64,000 bases of DNA. It comes from Gymnopus androsaceus JB14. Taxonomy: Eukaryota > Basidiomycota > Agaricomycetes > Agaricales > Omphalotaceae. Under the pieces are notes generated by a model, which was not told the DNA's origin, searched no databases, and was given only the letters and a program-made list of their open reading frames with translations. Shown piece after piece: positions 11,701 through 23,589 of this stretch. The stretch lies in assembly GCA_009733575.1 (NCBI GenBank), contig ML769513.1:62001-126000 (forward strand), given 5' to 3'. Each line of letters starts with the position of its first letter. The first letter of the stretch is position 1. The translations under genes were made by a program, and so were the position numbers.

Positions 11701-12757
11701 CGCATTCACTATCGCACCGAGGTAGCCCGCCAGCAGCCCTGAAATCCGTTGGGAATGAATAAGATACTTACAAGGGAAGGGACGGACGATTTTGCCATCA
11801 AAGATGCCAATCCTCTGGTCTTCCGGAGCAGCCATCGAAGAGGCGTTAACAAACCAAGCACCGAACGTGTATCGATGTGCCAGGTGCCCACCGGTTACAG
11901 TTCTACGGAGACCAAAATGCATATCTCCAGTAATCGCCAAGTGATCAAGCTCGGTGATGCTGGGAATAGTCCTGGAACGGTCTTGGAATTGTTCAATCTA
12001 TGCTACATGAGTTTCGATGCGAAGCAATGGAAGGAAAGGATTTTTGAATCGCTGAGCTTTATCGTTAGAATATTCTGGAACGGCCGATGGTCATTGGGTA
12101 CTGATCCTGTATAACTCACGCCTGACCAAGAGCAAGTTGGCGCAGTCCTTGACGGGGGACAATTACGCTGTGGGCATTTTTGAAATACTTGATAGCTGAA
12201 CTTGCTGCAGTCTCAAGCGAGAAATGGTTGAGCAAAAATTGATTACTACTTGAAGACATTTGATTTTACCTGAATGACTACTTTGCCATGGCCCAAGTAT
12301 CTGCGCTTTACGTTTGTGTCTAAACCCATTTGAACACTAAAGCGACTGTAAACCGGAATTTCCCAGCAGAAAGCCTGCACAGACGCACCTTTCAGATTTA
12401 ACCACAGGTTCTTCCTATTGAGATCGGGTTCTGAGATTGAATACTGCAGGAATTGTTCAGAAGTGGGGTGTAAGGTGCGGGGTGCTCATGCACACGTGTC
12501 TAGGCGGTACTTTGCCCCAGCCGAAGCGAAATATCTTAATCCACCAGCGTCGCTGCCTCCCTTATTGATAGACTACGTGAGCACGCTAGAGAGAGAGAGG
12601 CGGGGACAATACTTGCCTTGAGGTCACCCTTGGTCTTGTTGGTGGCTTAAGAATTTCAGACTCATAACAATATTCAATCATATGTCAGGCTTATAGAATC
12701 GAGTTTAGAGGTTCGAAAGAATTGAAATAATCACTCACATAGCGCCAAGGTTGTCTG
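11701..12757 (-). pseudogene. Decayed UDP-glucose pyrophosphorylase (UTP-glucose-1-phosphate uridylyltransferase), C-terminal half
   Basis: Fragments of a UGPase appear in the correct order on minus but in several frames with stops between: DNLGA (near 12750), HQQDQGDLKA, NLWLNLKG (near 12400), LETAASSAIKYFKNAH plus SVIVPR (near 12180), IEQFQ with TIPSITELDHLAITGDMHFG (near 11960), and EDQRIGIFDGKIV (near 11800). In living enzymes the matching blocks are SDNLGA, NxxNLWxNLKA, LETAxGAAIxxFKxAHGIxVPR and ELDHLTVTGDVHFG. The N-terminal half with the UTP-binding loop is absent. Stops, lost segments and substitutions at conserved sites go well beyond single-base errors, so this is a genuine relic. 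Intron scars remain, so it derives from genomic DNA rather than a processed transcript. It lies between the two hydrolase paralogs. Confidence 0.8.
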
Positions 12758-12950
12758 AAAAAACGAACAAATATTCTTCGCCGTTGCTGAGCGTTGATCA
12801 AGTACCCCGAGCGGAAGATTCCGAAAGTCGGTGAATGGCTGAATAGGTGCTCTCTTGTCAATTTCATCACTGACCTGCATCATTAAGTATCACGAAACAG
12901 AGTACACGCGTACGTGGTCCTTCTGCTAACATTTTATTTATTCGGCTATG

Positions 12951-15372
12951 TCAAAAAATTAGCCCAAACCTAGCCTGCACCTTTCCTGCTTCAATATCCT
13001 TCAATGCCTTCAGCAACTCCCGATCTTCTATCGAAAGCATCTGTAAAATTGCCTCGTCTTCCTCGTCAGGGAACGTCGCAACATCGACCGAACATACGGT
13101 CCCATTCTTAGGTATATCTCCGGCAAAATATCCTCGTTGAAGTTTCGCTGTGCAGAGGGAAGGTAGGGCTGTGGAGGTGTGCTAGGAGCGTAGATTAGAG
13201 CAGAAAAAGGTATATGGGACGACGAGGAACGTACACCGGGCCCATCTTGGATGATGATAACTGAAGAATTAGGCATGAGGGAATTGATGAGTAGGCCACT
13301 GGATTTTGGCGTAATTCTGTCCGGATTCATTCAGATATCTTTTAACGAACACATTGAAAAAACTTACGGGTCGGCCTGGAAGTACATACATCATAGCATC
13401 AGTTCAAATTCTTCCCAAACTAAAAAAACACACAGACCGTATTGCTCACGATTAACATCTTTGTTTCAAGCGTCGCATTCCACGGCCCTGTAAACCGCTC
13501 TGGTCCATCCACCGGCCAATACTGGCATCCACCATCTGGCTCACTCACGCCTGTACTTAGCCCAAAGTGAGGGGATACTTCCCGCAAAGCCTTCAGCCCT
13601 TGCTCCGCAAGGTCCTCGGCAGTAGGAAACGCCTCTGGTGATGCTGGGCGGGGTGAATCAAGGCAAGTCACAGCCAGACGGGCCAGGTCCTGGTTGGGTC
13701 CAGCATCCTCAAAAGTATAGCGGGGAAACGAGAAGGTTGTATAAATCCGTTGCGTTTCCGGCCATGGCAGATGAAAAGACTTGCGCAGCCTCAGGCCACC
13801 TGGTCGGACGTTGAAGGAATATTTCAAGATATCCTGTCAAAGTTCAGCAAGGAAATGCTGGTTAATAGATGCGAATACGTACCTCGAGCACCTCCAGAGG
13901 TCAAAAAGCCTGGCCTGTTTCCGAACGGAACCGGAATTGGTTTACGAGCTGTTTCATCAAAGAATTCCTCGAAGCGACGCTCCAGGTTTTGCCAAGGCTC
14001 TCCCTTGTATTTCGCCAAGGGGCAGCGGGAAGGACCAGCCTGGGGAGAAAAATTGGAGACACGCACAAAATAAATTTGGATGCTACCTTTGAACAGTCTT
14101 CAAGGAATATCTTCATAGGTCTTTTCAGCATCATCTACCCAATTAATAGGCCATTTATGCGAAGGTTCATCTATAAAAGTGGTGAACATGGAGAAAAGAG
14201 ATAAATATAAGAAGCGATTTACTGGACCAATTAATAGGATCAGCGATCCCATCTATGACAGCGTATCCGATACGGTTGGGGAGCCTGAATGAGTTCAGCA
14301 AATGATTGCAAGAGTGTAGACTTGGACGAACATGTTGACAAGGTAGGCACCAAGAATCGAACCGTACGACCCTCCCCAGTAATTTCTGTGATTTCGCAAC
14401 GTCAGAAAGGCCGCGCGTAAGACAGTAGGAGGTAGCAAACATACATTCTCTCATGCTCTCCCTCGATGATTTTGGACATGAAATCAATGTCTCTCACAAC
14501 AGTGGCCGTGCCCATGTATCTCAATTCATCACCCATATTCTTTCTACAAAGCTCCGCCTGCGTCTCTTTGAGAGCAAGGAGCTGTCGATGTTGTTCAACC
14601 AGCTCATCATAAAGCAGCGGTGAGGACAAGTTGGAAATGGAAGACACAGTGATTCCTTGTTCAATCACTGTATTGGCAAAGAAAACATCCTTGGAGAGCG
14701 GAGAAGAAAAGCAACGCATAACTGGCCTGAAGGGGTAGTAGCGTAAGAAAAATGCAACGGACATGAGGGATTCGACGCGCCTTGTCTTGCCAATTCCTCG
14801 AGGATCAAATCCAACAAGGTCCCAATCATCACCAATAAGTTTCGCCATTTGGGCACCGTAGGCGATGGCCATTCGTGAACCAGCACCACCAGGCCCACCT
14901 ACCGGTAGAATACAGACGCATTAGAAAACCCACATCTTCGGAATGAGCTGAGATTGTACCGACCGGGATTGAGGAAAACTGAGCCTTTTCGAGGTAACTT
15001 TTTTGCCTTGTATCTACCTAGGGCGATAGTAGCTGTTCCTGCGTCTGGATTGAAGTAATCCTTTGGGACTACTATTCTTCCACATTCAACATTATCTACG
15101 GCCGGTATACATTCACCCCAGTGAATGTTCCCTGGAGCCGCGACGACACTCTTCCGATTAGCACACTTCCAAAGCGGACTCGGCTCTCTACCTATCACAT
15201 ATAGGACTGTCAGAACAAGGCCTAAGATAAAGGTGGCAATGAATTTATCGCGTTTTGAAGGCCGAGAAGATGAACTGAAGCCAATGTATCCATCCATCAC
15301 ATCCTTCTCAGCGGTGATGGATGTCATGATCAACTGTGCGTCGGGAACTTCGGGATTTCCGACCGATACCAT
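12951..15372 (-). CDS. Membrane-anchored alpha/beta hydrolase with TAP-like C-terminal domain (copy 2)
   Basis: Paralog of 6763-9178 with the same domains and intron positions: N-terminal anchor FIATFILGLVLTVLYVIG, CGRIVVPKDYF, GGPGGAGS, DWDLVGFDPRGIG, nucleophile elbow GGSYGS, ADPITP and SSVIIIQDGPG. Start ATG 15372 is chosen; an in-frame ATG 16 codons later is possible. Intron 14780-14727 is GC-AG and matches copy 1, although here readthrough stays open. The 8-nt exon is 13368-13375. The frame breaks at a C4 run (G13722-13725 on plus): removing one C joins NLLVSRYTFEDAG to DLARLAVTCLDSPR, whereas as written a TGA follows; a 40-nt intron could also bridge it but is unusually short. Stop TGA is at 12953-12951. 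Substrate unknown. Confidence 0.85.
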
Positions 15373-15534
15373 ATGAAAAGGCCCTCCGAGTCCGTTCCGA
15401 ACAAAAGGGATTAGATTCTGCTGCTATTCCTTAGCCTACGAACAGTGTACTCCACAAATGTTATGAATCCAGAGCTATGGCAAAAGCAGAACAAAGAATT
15501 ATGCAAATCCCTCAACTCGTACTCGCAACTTCGT

Positions 15535-16182
15535 TCATTCAGGATTCCTTGCCAGAGAACCAAGCTCATTACTCAACCGCGAAATCTCGTCAAATGCGGC
15601 TTTGAGCAATTCCAAGTCTGCATCAAGCGACTCAGCATGAGCCTTGATAGCGCCGATTGTGTCACTAGCAGCAACCAATTCATGGTGATGATTATAGACA
15701 AGGTTTTGGCGTTCTGCATCAAGCAGACGAATTTCGCCTACCAAGTCGTTTTCCTTCTTGAGTAGAGTAGATAGATTAGCTGTAGTAATGAGCTGCGAGT
15801 AGTAGGTTTTTGCATCGAATGAAGGTGAATCTGTAATATCCATTCAGATTATTGATAAAATATCCGAACGCAAACACGGACCCATGTTCATGGGATCCCT
15901 TTCATCCGTTCCTCTCCCACTGCCACTTGGGGTTCCCATACCCAGCCCATAATGTTTCCTTAATAAATCCCTAGCACGAGTCTTTGCAGGCGGTGATGGA
16001 GGTACTTTGGACAAAGGCCCGACAGTATCTGTCCTGGTCACTTGGCCGACTCGCGGAGGCGAAATCGTGTGTGTTCTGCTCGGCGTCGATGTAGAAGTTG
16101 GAGATAACGGCGAAGTCGGTCGAAGCGGAGAGGAAGTTGCAGTTGCCGGTATCGAGCGTCGGTTTGGGTTGTTGCTCATCAT
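15535..16182 (-). CDS. VPS51: Vps51-family subunit of the GARP tethering complex
   Basis: Vps51 is a coiled-coil subunit of the GARP complex, which tethers endosome-derived vesicles at the trans-Golgi. Seen: a disordered Ser/Thr/Pro-rich N-terminus, then ARDLLRKHYGL, and after one intron (15881-15831) the conserved block SFDAKTYYSQL, LSTLLKKENDL, VYNHHHELVAASDTI and ESLDADLELLKAAF, ending with a stop at 15535. These are the N-terminal Vps51/Dor1-type helices that bind the other GARP subunits. The product is only about 195 residues, similar to short fungal Vps51 and much shorter than animal forms. No frame break. It sits head-to-tail with hydrolase copy 2, with a 162-bp gap, on minus. Confidence 0.9.
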
Positions 16183-17013
16183 GGAAAGAGAGAGAGATCA
16201 GTGCCGCGGCATGCCGCCAGCAATTTGATTTCTAAACCAAATAACGCGCAAATAACGCGTCGGACAGACACATCATAACATCACTAGGGCTTGGAATTCG
16301 GTTTTCTAGTGACGCGTTGGATGACCTGTGAGTGACCTGTGAGAAAGACGGAAAAGGAGGCGGTCTGAGAGAACTTGAGTATCGAGCGTCAGATAGTGCG
16401 GGAAGGAGTCGATACCGACACTTCCCTCCAAAAGACCAACTCCGAATGCCTAGCTCAAAAAACGCGCGGAGACTCGCAGAGCTCTCTTCAATTCCGTTCA
16501 AGTTCTTTGGGCTCATTTCCAGTCGGCCAAAGAATCCACGAATCGAACCTGTCAGATTCGCTCCTGCACTTTACTGCTCTGTATTTTATTCGAACTACAT
16601 AGTATGCGAACTTATTGACAAGAGAATGTCTGACTTATTTGAGGGACCATAATGCTGGTTTACAATACTACGACTTCGGAGGATCAATCGCGAATGTGTT
16701 CTCAACCCAATATCTTTGTGTCCAAGATTACCTCACTCATGAGAAAGCTCATCAACTTCAGCGGGTTTGTTGCTGGTTACATTGGCAGTCATCTTGCTAC
16801 AACTCAGAGGAACAGCAGAGATTTTTTGTATTTTCTCGGAGAAGGTAATCAGTCCAACGCCCCCCACTTTACTTGAGTCTTGAGGGTAGATATCTTCCAT
16901 CGTCGAGAAGAAGCTTAGCATTGAATTGGAAGAGACCAGAAGTAAGTGAAGTTGATTGCTGTTCGACTTGAAAGTCGATACTACTTATAGGCGTCGTTGC
17001 GATACCTATTCTA
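16183..17013. other. Intergenic
   Basis: Contains the VPS51 promoter and the 3' flank of the SDR gene. Several overlapping open frames of 75-106 codons exist on plus, but none shows a motif, a splice pattern or agreement between frames. Nothing supported. Confidence 0.5.
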
Positions 17014-18240
17014 CTAATCGCAGTATATCCCTCCGTTGACGCTGAACTACAAAAAAGGGTGGTCGAAACTTTACAAAGACAGTGAAAAATCAAGGGACTT
17101 ACCGCTTGTCCTAATTAGGCGAACACGGAAAAAGAACGCTTGTGAGCTATCAGCTTTCTTGGAAAGCAGCAAATCAAATACCTGTCACATAACTAGAGTC
17201 TTTCGAAGCAAGATATGAAACTACACCCGCGATATCATTTGGCTGACCCATTCTCCCCAGAGGTATGTTTCCGATGTACTGAAATTCATGTCAGAAGAAT
17301 GGATAATGAGAATTTTTTAAATGTACCTCCTTGCGCTTAGATCCATCTAGATCGTTTGCTAGCAGCTCCGCTGTAAATAGCGACTTGATGAGTGAATTGA
17401 ACCAAGGTTATCCTTCAAGCCATACCCATCATGGATGTCTCGATAGGACCTGTTCAGCGTCTCGATCAATATTTTGAGCTTGAATACTCATCCGAACATA
17501 CCAGGGGCGTAGGCATTGACTGTAATCCCATATTGCGCCAGGTCTAGAGCTGCAGTGATGTCAGACTCAGAATTAATGAACGAATACGAATGAATGATCA
17601 TTCATCACACACCTGCGGCTTGAGTCATCCCACGAATAGCGAACTTTGGTACCACAATATGGGACCCCATTTCGCCTTGCTCGTTTACCAGATACCGAAC
17701 TAGCTCCAATGATACGACCTCCATGATTTTGGCTTATCATCTGAATCGAGGCATATTTGTAGCACAAAGAACGTTCCGCGAGCATTAACAGCGAAAGCTC
17801 TGTCCCATTCTTCCACAGGAGCTGTAAGATTGGTTGAAAACAGCAAGGTTTGAACATGGCTCGTGTAAGCTAGCTCACTATCGATAATGGATTTGTGAGT
17901 CACTATCCCAGCATTAGCTACGCACTATAATCCCCGTTAATATCAAACCTAACGATCTTCACTTGATTTGAAACTCACGACATCCAAGCTCCCGAGATGC
18001 TTCACTGTCTCTTGAATCATACTCTTCACGGATTCTTCATCAGAAACATCGCCCACAAAAACACCAGACTTGCGACCAAGAGCCTGAATCTCTTTCACGA
18101 CATCCTCCAATTGCTCCACTTTACTTGGTACGTCGTTGAGTGCTATATCAAAACCATCTGCTGGCCAGCCTGAGAGCAATTGCCTTGCCTATTCCCTGAG
18201 CCGAGCCTGTAATCAGAGCCACTCCTTTGCTTTGCGACAT
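17014..18240 (-). CDS. Short-chain dehydrogenase/reductase, acetoin (diacetyl) reductase-like, frame-broken
   Basis: Classical SDR using NAD(P)H. Seen from ATG 18240: the cofactor loop in ALITGSAQGIGKAIALRLA, VGDVSDEESV, VANAGI, the NARGTFF helix, GGRIIGASSVSGK, the catalytic YCGTK (Tyr-x-x-x-Lys), GITVNAYAPG, LGRMGQPNDIAGVVSYLAS, and after two introns SVNGGIYCD-stop at 17014-17016. The order and spacing match acetoin/diacetyl reductases and related sugar-alcohol SDRs. Three single-nucleotide insertions break the frame (near 18165, 17765 and 17644); in each case skipping one base restores conserved sequence. Catalytic residues survive, so a sequencing artefact is as likely as decay. About six introns. 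Confidence 0.78.
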
Positions 18241-18538
18241 GTTTTCGAGGGGGAATTCGAGGGGAGAGAGAGAAAGCAGATAGAGGGCTTTATACTCTGT
18301 CTGGCACATGTCCAAGTAAGTAATAACTGCCTTCGTGCTCCTATGAATCTGTCAGGAGGTCGACGAGTGAGATAAAGTAAAATTAAACATAGTCAGATGA
18401 TTGAGGTCACTGCCGGATTTAGTTGGTGTCGTCGAAGGCTCGAACTTGACCGCGAAAGCGAAGCGCTAGCGCACCTAAGTTCACAGAAAGATTAATATTC
18501 ACTAAAATCTACTTTTGTTTACCGTTAAATGCCAAATT
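18241..18538. other. Short intergenic region
   Basis: SDR upstream region and LYS2 downstream region, both on minus. No feature recognised. Confidence 0.5.
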
Positions 18539-21500
18539 CTAAATCCCACTCCTTCCTGCAGCCTTAGTGACACCACCTTCAAGCTCCGGGAGACTCTTCC
18601 CGCCTTCGCCTCCTTGGGGATGTTGGGGAGAAGGCAAGAACATAGCGCGGACAAGCCAAGCGAGATATCGGCCCATAAGTTCCTCGTCAACCGTTGTTGG
18701 TGAATCTTCCTCCCCAACGCGTCCGCGCTCAACAACAGCTATAGTATTCCTATCATCCAACATCGGAGCTTTGGTAGATGTTGGCAGATCGTCCAGCACG
18801 AAATGTAACAAGGGGTAAAGTGCATTGTCTTCTTCCACTTCTCCGTTTTCCTTTCGTGACTTGTTCATAACATGTGCCTCCAGCTGTAGACGCCATTGAA
18901 CATACTCTGTCTTCTCCACCGCCCAGCCATAAGTCTTGAGTGCGTTGAACAGATCGTTAAAGGTAGGAAGCGGACGCGCGGTGACTTGCATCACGCTCAT
19001 ATTACCTCCTGGTCCTCCCATCGATAGCGCTCCGACCGTCACTGCTCTCACACAACACATCGCTACTCGGTCCACTGGAACCATATTCACTCCATTCGAC
19101 ATATCTGGAACGCTCCCTAGCTGCACACATCCCTTCATCATCCGCCATATAAAATCATCTGTGTTCGTCACCCCTACGCTACTTTCCCCAACAACATACC
19201 CCGGCCTGACAATATATCCACTCAGACCTCGCTTTCCCACCTCGAATAACAGTTTTTCGGCAACCCATTTACTTTGTCCATATCCCGTTTTCAAGCTCCT
19301 CCGCGCGGCTTCGAGAGTGTCGGTTTCCAAGACGCCAGAGCCGAGATTCTGAGAAATGACGTTCTGGCCGATACGCACATACGAAGGAGTGTCAAGCACC
19401 GCAGTACTACTGACAAACACCAAAGGACTTTGGCTTCTCCTTTCGTCCCCGCAAGTTCGACAGCAGTAAGCGTTCCCATCACATTCGGTGCTTTTAGTCT
19501 CTCATACGGGTACACCCAATGCACCAAAGCTCCATTATGCATTACCACATTCGACGTTCTTCTCCAAGCCTCCCACTCCTGAGGAAGTTACACCGAAATG
19601 CGGCAAGGCAAGGTCACCGGCAAGGACAGTGATTCTGTTACTGGAAACCCATGAATCAGACCAAGCACCGCGGGAGGCGCAGGAATCGCGTAAACGGTCG
19701 AGGGCAGATGAGGCAGAGGAGGCACGGACGAGACAAGTGACATGGGACACTTGAGAGGACTGGGACGATGATGGAGGGAGCGAGAGGAGCTGCTGCAGTA
19801 TGAATGCACCAAGGAAGCCTGTTGCGCCTGTCAGGAAGACATGTATACCTCCGTTCGAAGGATTATAGGAAGGGTAAGAAGGCGCGAGCGTGGAGATGAG
19901 GGCATCGAGGTCCTGCGAGTAGCTGTCTTCGCCTTCTTCATCCTCATCAGCAGTACCATTTACTTCCTTCGCTTCGGATTCTGTCTTTGCATCAACAGGA
20001 AGCCCTAGATCTTCGCCCCTCAGCACATCTACTATCGCAGCCAAACCTCGCACAGAAGCCAGTTCTCCTCCGTGTTTACTATAAACAACTCCGAGGCCAA
20101 TACGCTCCTTGAGCACCGGGAACGCTCTTCGCATCTCGAATACGAGACGTGTTGCAAGAATCGAATGTCCACCAAGATCAAAGAAGGACTCCTCCAATGG
20201 AATGGGTGGTAATGATCCCGAAGCATCCGTCGAACTCGAGGAAAATCCTGGAAGAAGGGAAGCAAAGATACCTAAGATTGTTCTTTGGGTAGGAGTTATA
20301 TCCGAATGCACAGTAGCTGCTCCAGTGGCTACGTTGGTGCTGGTGCTAGCCAAGGCAGAGGCGGATATGGCGGAGAGAGACGCAACGGCTGCAGCCGTAT
20401 CGGGGAAGGGCAGAGCGGGTCTATCAATTTTTCCATTCGGGTTGAGAGGCATACGGGCCAGAGGAATAATCACTGTTCCACATAAAGAGTTTAGGTTAAC
20501 GCATTTCGGAGAAAACACACAGGAAAGAAGACTCACGGGTAGGAACACTATATCCCGGCAATTTCTTCTTCAGGTGTGCCCTGATATCCTTGATCAGAAG
20601 AGCATATCGACGTATTCCACCTTCCACACCGCCTTCCTCTGCATCTGTCGTCTTCTCTGCACTTCCGTCGCCTACAACAGAAGACAATAGTCATCAGAAA
20701 CGCATACTGGAAGCAAAGAAGAAGGAATATACCTTTCCACGAATTCACAGGCACGAAATAACTAACAAGCATCTTCTCCTCATCCTTATCTCTCCTTACA
20801 AGCGTAACGTTCTCGCGCACACCAGGATGAGCAGCGAGATGCGTATCTACTTCACCGAGCTCGATACGGAAGCCACGGATTTTGATCTGATTGTCCGCTC
20901 GTCCTACAGGTTGAAGTGAGTGAGGGAAAGTATTCACGTAGCATGACAGGAATGCTCACCGATACACTCCACCCCTCCCTCCGTGTCATATCGACCCAGA
21001 TCACCCGAGCGATACATCCTATCACGTACACCGAACCAGTAATGTCTAGCGGGATCAGAAGATGTGGAAAGAGTATCAGCATATCCTGCATCCTCTTCGT
21101 CATTCTGCGAATGGAACCAGTTGCGAACAAATTTTTCATCATTCATATCTGGCTCCCCGTTCGCTTGAGATTTGGGAGGAACTAGGTACCCTTCCGCTAG
21201 ACCTCCGCTTCGAACGTAGATCTCTCCGGCCTCACCAACAGCACAGGGAATAGATTTGTCGTTTCTGAAGCAGTAAAAAGATGAGAGAATGAAAATTTTT
21301 TGAGAGTCTGAGAAGACTAACCGGTTAACGACAAGCAGTTGAACGTCCTTCATTCCTTTTCCTGCAGGAATGACCTCCTTTTGCGTGCTCATGAAGCCCG
21401 GATCGGCAGAGAGCGGCGGAAGTGCGTGATACGACACGGCACGCTTTTAAAAACGTCAGTACCATGCGATACTAATTGGACGTGAAAAGTACCTGCGTCT

Positions 21501-23100
21501 CTGTAGTCCCATACATGTTGACTACTACCACATTTCGTGCCAACGCCTGCAGCCTTGCAACATCCCTCTTAGTAAGGAGATCACCAACAAAGAACGCTGT
21601 ACGAAGGGAGGGTATTGAAAGCGCAGCGCTAGCACCATCTCCTACAAAACTGATTAGTGGTTTATATGGATCGTTTTCTGACACTTACCCTCACTTCCAG
21701 CAGTGGTAGTGACCAACTGACCCATAGCAGGCGTTAGATGTGTGACTGTGACCTTTTGAGCGTCCATCCAGGCAGCAAGAGCACCAGGAGTGCCGATGGC
21801 GGAGGATGGGGGTACATGCAGAGATGCACCAAGGAAGAGTGGAGTGAATACTATTCAAGATTTAGTCTACGCCACAGAGGGTTTCGAAAGAGCTTACTAT
21901 CTCTCTGAATGGGATCGTGAGCAATCCCACTGAGCATGGTGAACCTGCTCTCGGGGCTGAGACCAAAACGCGTAGCCATCCAAGGGAAGAAGTGGGTTAA
22001 GCCTGTAACTCGACCTTAGATTCAGATAATGATGATATGAAGACAGTTGCCTACTATAATGCCTTCCTCTTACACCCTTTGGTATACCCGTACTTCCGCT
22101 AGTGAATGAGAGTGTCGCAACCGAGTCCGGGCCAAGGACGACACCAGTATCTTTTGCATTTACCTCCAAAACGCCACCATCTGCGTAAACAGTGCCGTCC
22201 TCACCCAGACTAACACCTTCTACGCACACTTTGACACCGCCCAAGTCCTTCTCCCAATATCCTCGGACACTAACGTCTACGGGATTATCGTCTTGTGCAC
22301 CTTGTAGTATGACGACTGCCCTGGGGCGAGCGACGGAGAGGTAAACAATCTGCCTCTCAGGTGGGTAGGCAGGGTCAATGACGCTGAATGTTGCTCCTGC
22401 GCTCAATGTCCCGAGGACCGCCAGAACGAGGTCGGCCGAACGGTGAGCGTATATCATCACCACATCGCCGCGCTCTACACCGTGCTTCAGCAAATGATTC
22501 GACAAGGTGTTTGCCGCTTTCAACAGCGAAGCATAGGTATATGATTTGGTCTGAGTAACGATGGCAGCCTTCTCTGGAGTTATGGCCGCATTAGACGCGA
22601 AAACGGATGTGATCGGCCCTGGCCATTCACACCAGTTTAATGGTGCACGAGGGTCAGGAAGTATGCCTTTCTCTAGCTCGGTCCGCAGAGCAATTCGACC
22701 GATAGGACCGGATCGATTTCCGAGAATTTGAGATATGTGTAAGTGCAGAAGTTGGATTCGGAGTGGGGTGAATAGAATGGTATTGTAAACTGTCCGTACA
22801 GAGGACCCAGAGACGAAGACTGTCAAGTCCCCGGTGCTCAGAGATTCTGTCTCTGTGACTTGAATGGAATCGAAAGAATCTTCTGGTGTGAGGTCAATGC
22901 GGAGAATAGATGAAGAGGTGCCCAAGACAACATGGGTGTCTCCGGTATAACGATGTACGACAGCAACCAGCGCTCGCAAGTATGTCCTTTGTATTTCCTC
23001 CTTCAATCTCGTATGTCTCCTCTGCTTCAACGACTTGGCTCGAAGTTCTGGGATAATCTGTCGGAAGAACCGCTAATTTTGTAGATTGGTCGAATTCCAT
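18539..23100 (-). CDS. LYS2: L-2-aminoadipate reductase (alpha-aminoadipate-semialdehyde dehydrogenase)
   Basis: Large NRPS-like enzyme of the fungal lysine pathway: ATP-dependent adenylation of 2-aminoadipate, transfer to a phosphopantetheine arm, NADPH reduction to the semialdehyde. Seen in order: N-terminal [10 protein letters not shown], adenylation motifs [35 protein letters not shown] and [14 protein letters not shown], the carrier motif [14 protein letters not shown] (Ser is the pantetheine site), then the reductase with [46 protein letters not shown] and [10 protein letters not shown]. About 1,400 residues, ATG 23100, stop at 18539. Frame breaks: one extra base near 23000 (GG run), one at 19549-19551, and two close together in 19422-19433. 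Each restores conserved sequence, so I infer sequencing insertions in an intact gene. Requires activation by a phosphopantetheinyl transferase. Confidence 0.95.
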
Positions 23101-23333
23101 GGTGAGGAAGGAGACCAAATTTCGTGGCTGTATGTAATGGATAGAAAGAGGAAACGCGTATTAAGTAGTATTCTGCTTTATCGATGACTCGAGCGCGAAG
23201 CCAAAATTTTGGGGCCGGCAGGCAATCATCTCAATTTTTCCCATCGGTGATTTTGTGATTTCGACAACAATGGGCGCAAAGCCGACCGACATACCACTTA
23301 ATCCCTTTCAGCAGCCAGCTTTACACTGCATGC

Positions 23334-23568
23334 ATGTTTTCATAAGTTTGGCGAACTTATGAAAGCACTCGAAAAGTGCCAATCAGGAAGTTTCTGACTT
23401 ATTGGAAACTTACACAAACTTATGAAATGATCTACCTTATCTGGAAATTTATTTTATAAGTTCTGTGTAAGTTCTTCAATAAGTCCAGAAACTTCTGGAT
23501 TAGGCTATTTTCGAGTGTTTTCATAAGTTTACCATCTGTTGGACAACTTATGGAATATGCATGCAGTG
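23334..23568. mobile_element. MITE, PIF/Harbinger-type foldback, 235 bp
   Basis: Almost the whole element is an imperfect inverted repeat. Its ends are CACTGCATGCATG and TATGCATGCAGTG, and the two arms (for example CATAAGTTTG with AACTTATGAAA, and GAAGTTTCTGAC against CCAGAAACTTC) pair along the length. A 3-bp direct repeat TTA flanks it (23331-23333 and 23569-23571). TIR plus TTA/TWA duplication is the signature of the PIF/Harbinger superfamily; the element has no coding capacity and would need a transposase in trans. It sits between the LYS2 5' end and the P-loop gene 3' end. Well-conserved ends suggest fairly recent movement. Confidence 0.85.
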
Positions 23569-23589
23569 TTATTCTATATTCCGTGTACT

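Noticed and set aside
17014..18240. Calling the SDR a true pseudogene
   Set aside because: Three +1 breaks only, with all catalytic residues kept; same insertion bias as elsewhere.
22990..23030. Programmed +1 ribosomal frameshift in LYS2
   Set aside because: No slippery site in common with the other breaks; similar +1 events occur at unrelated sequences across the window.
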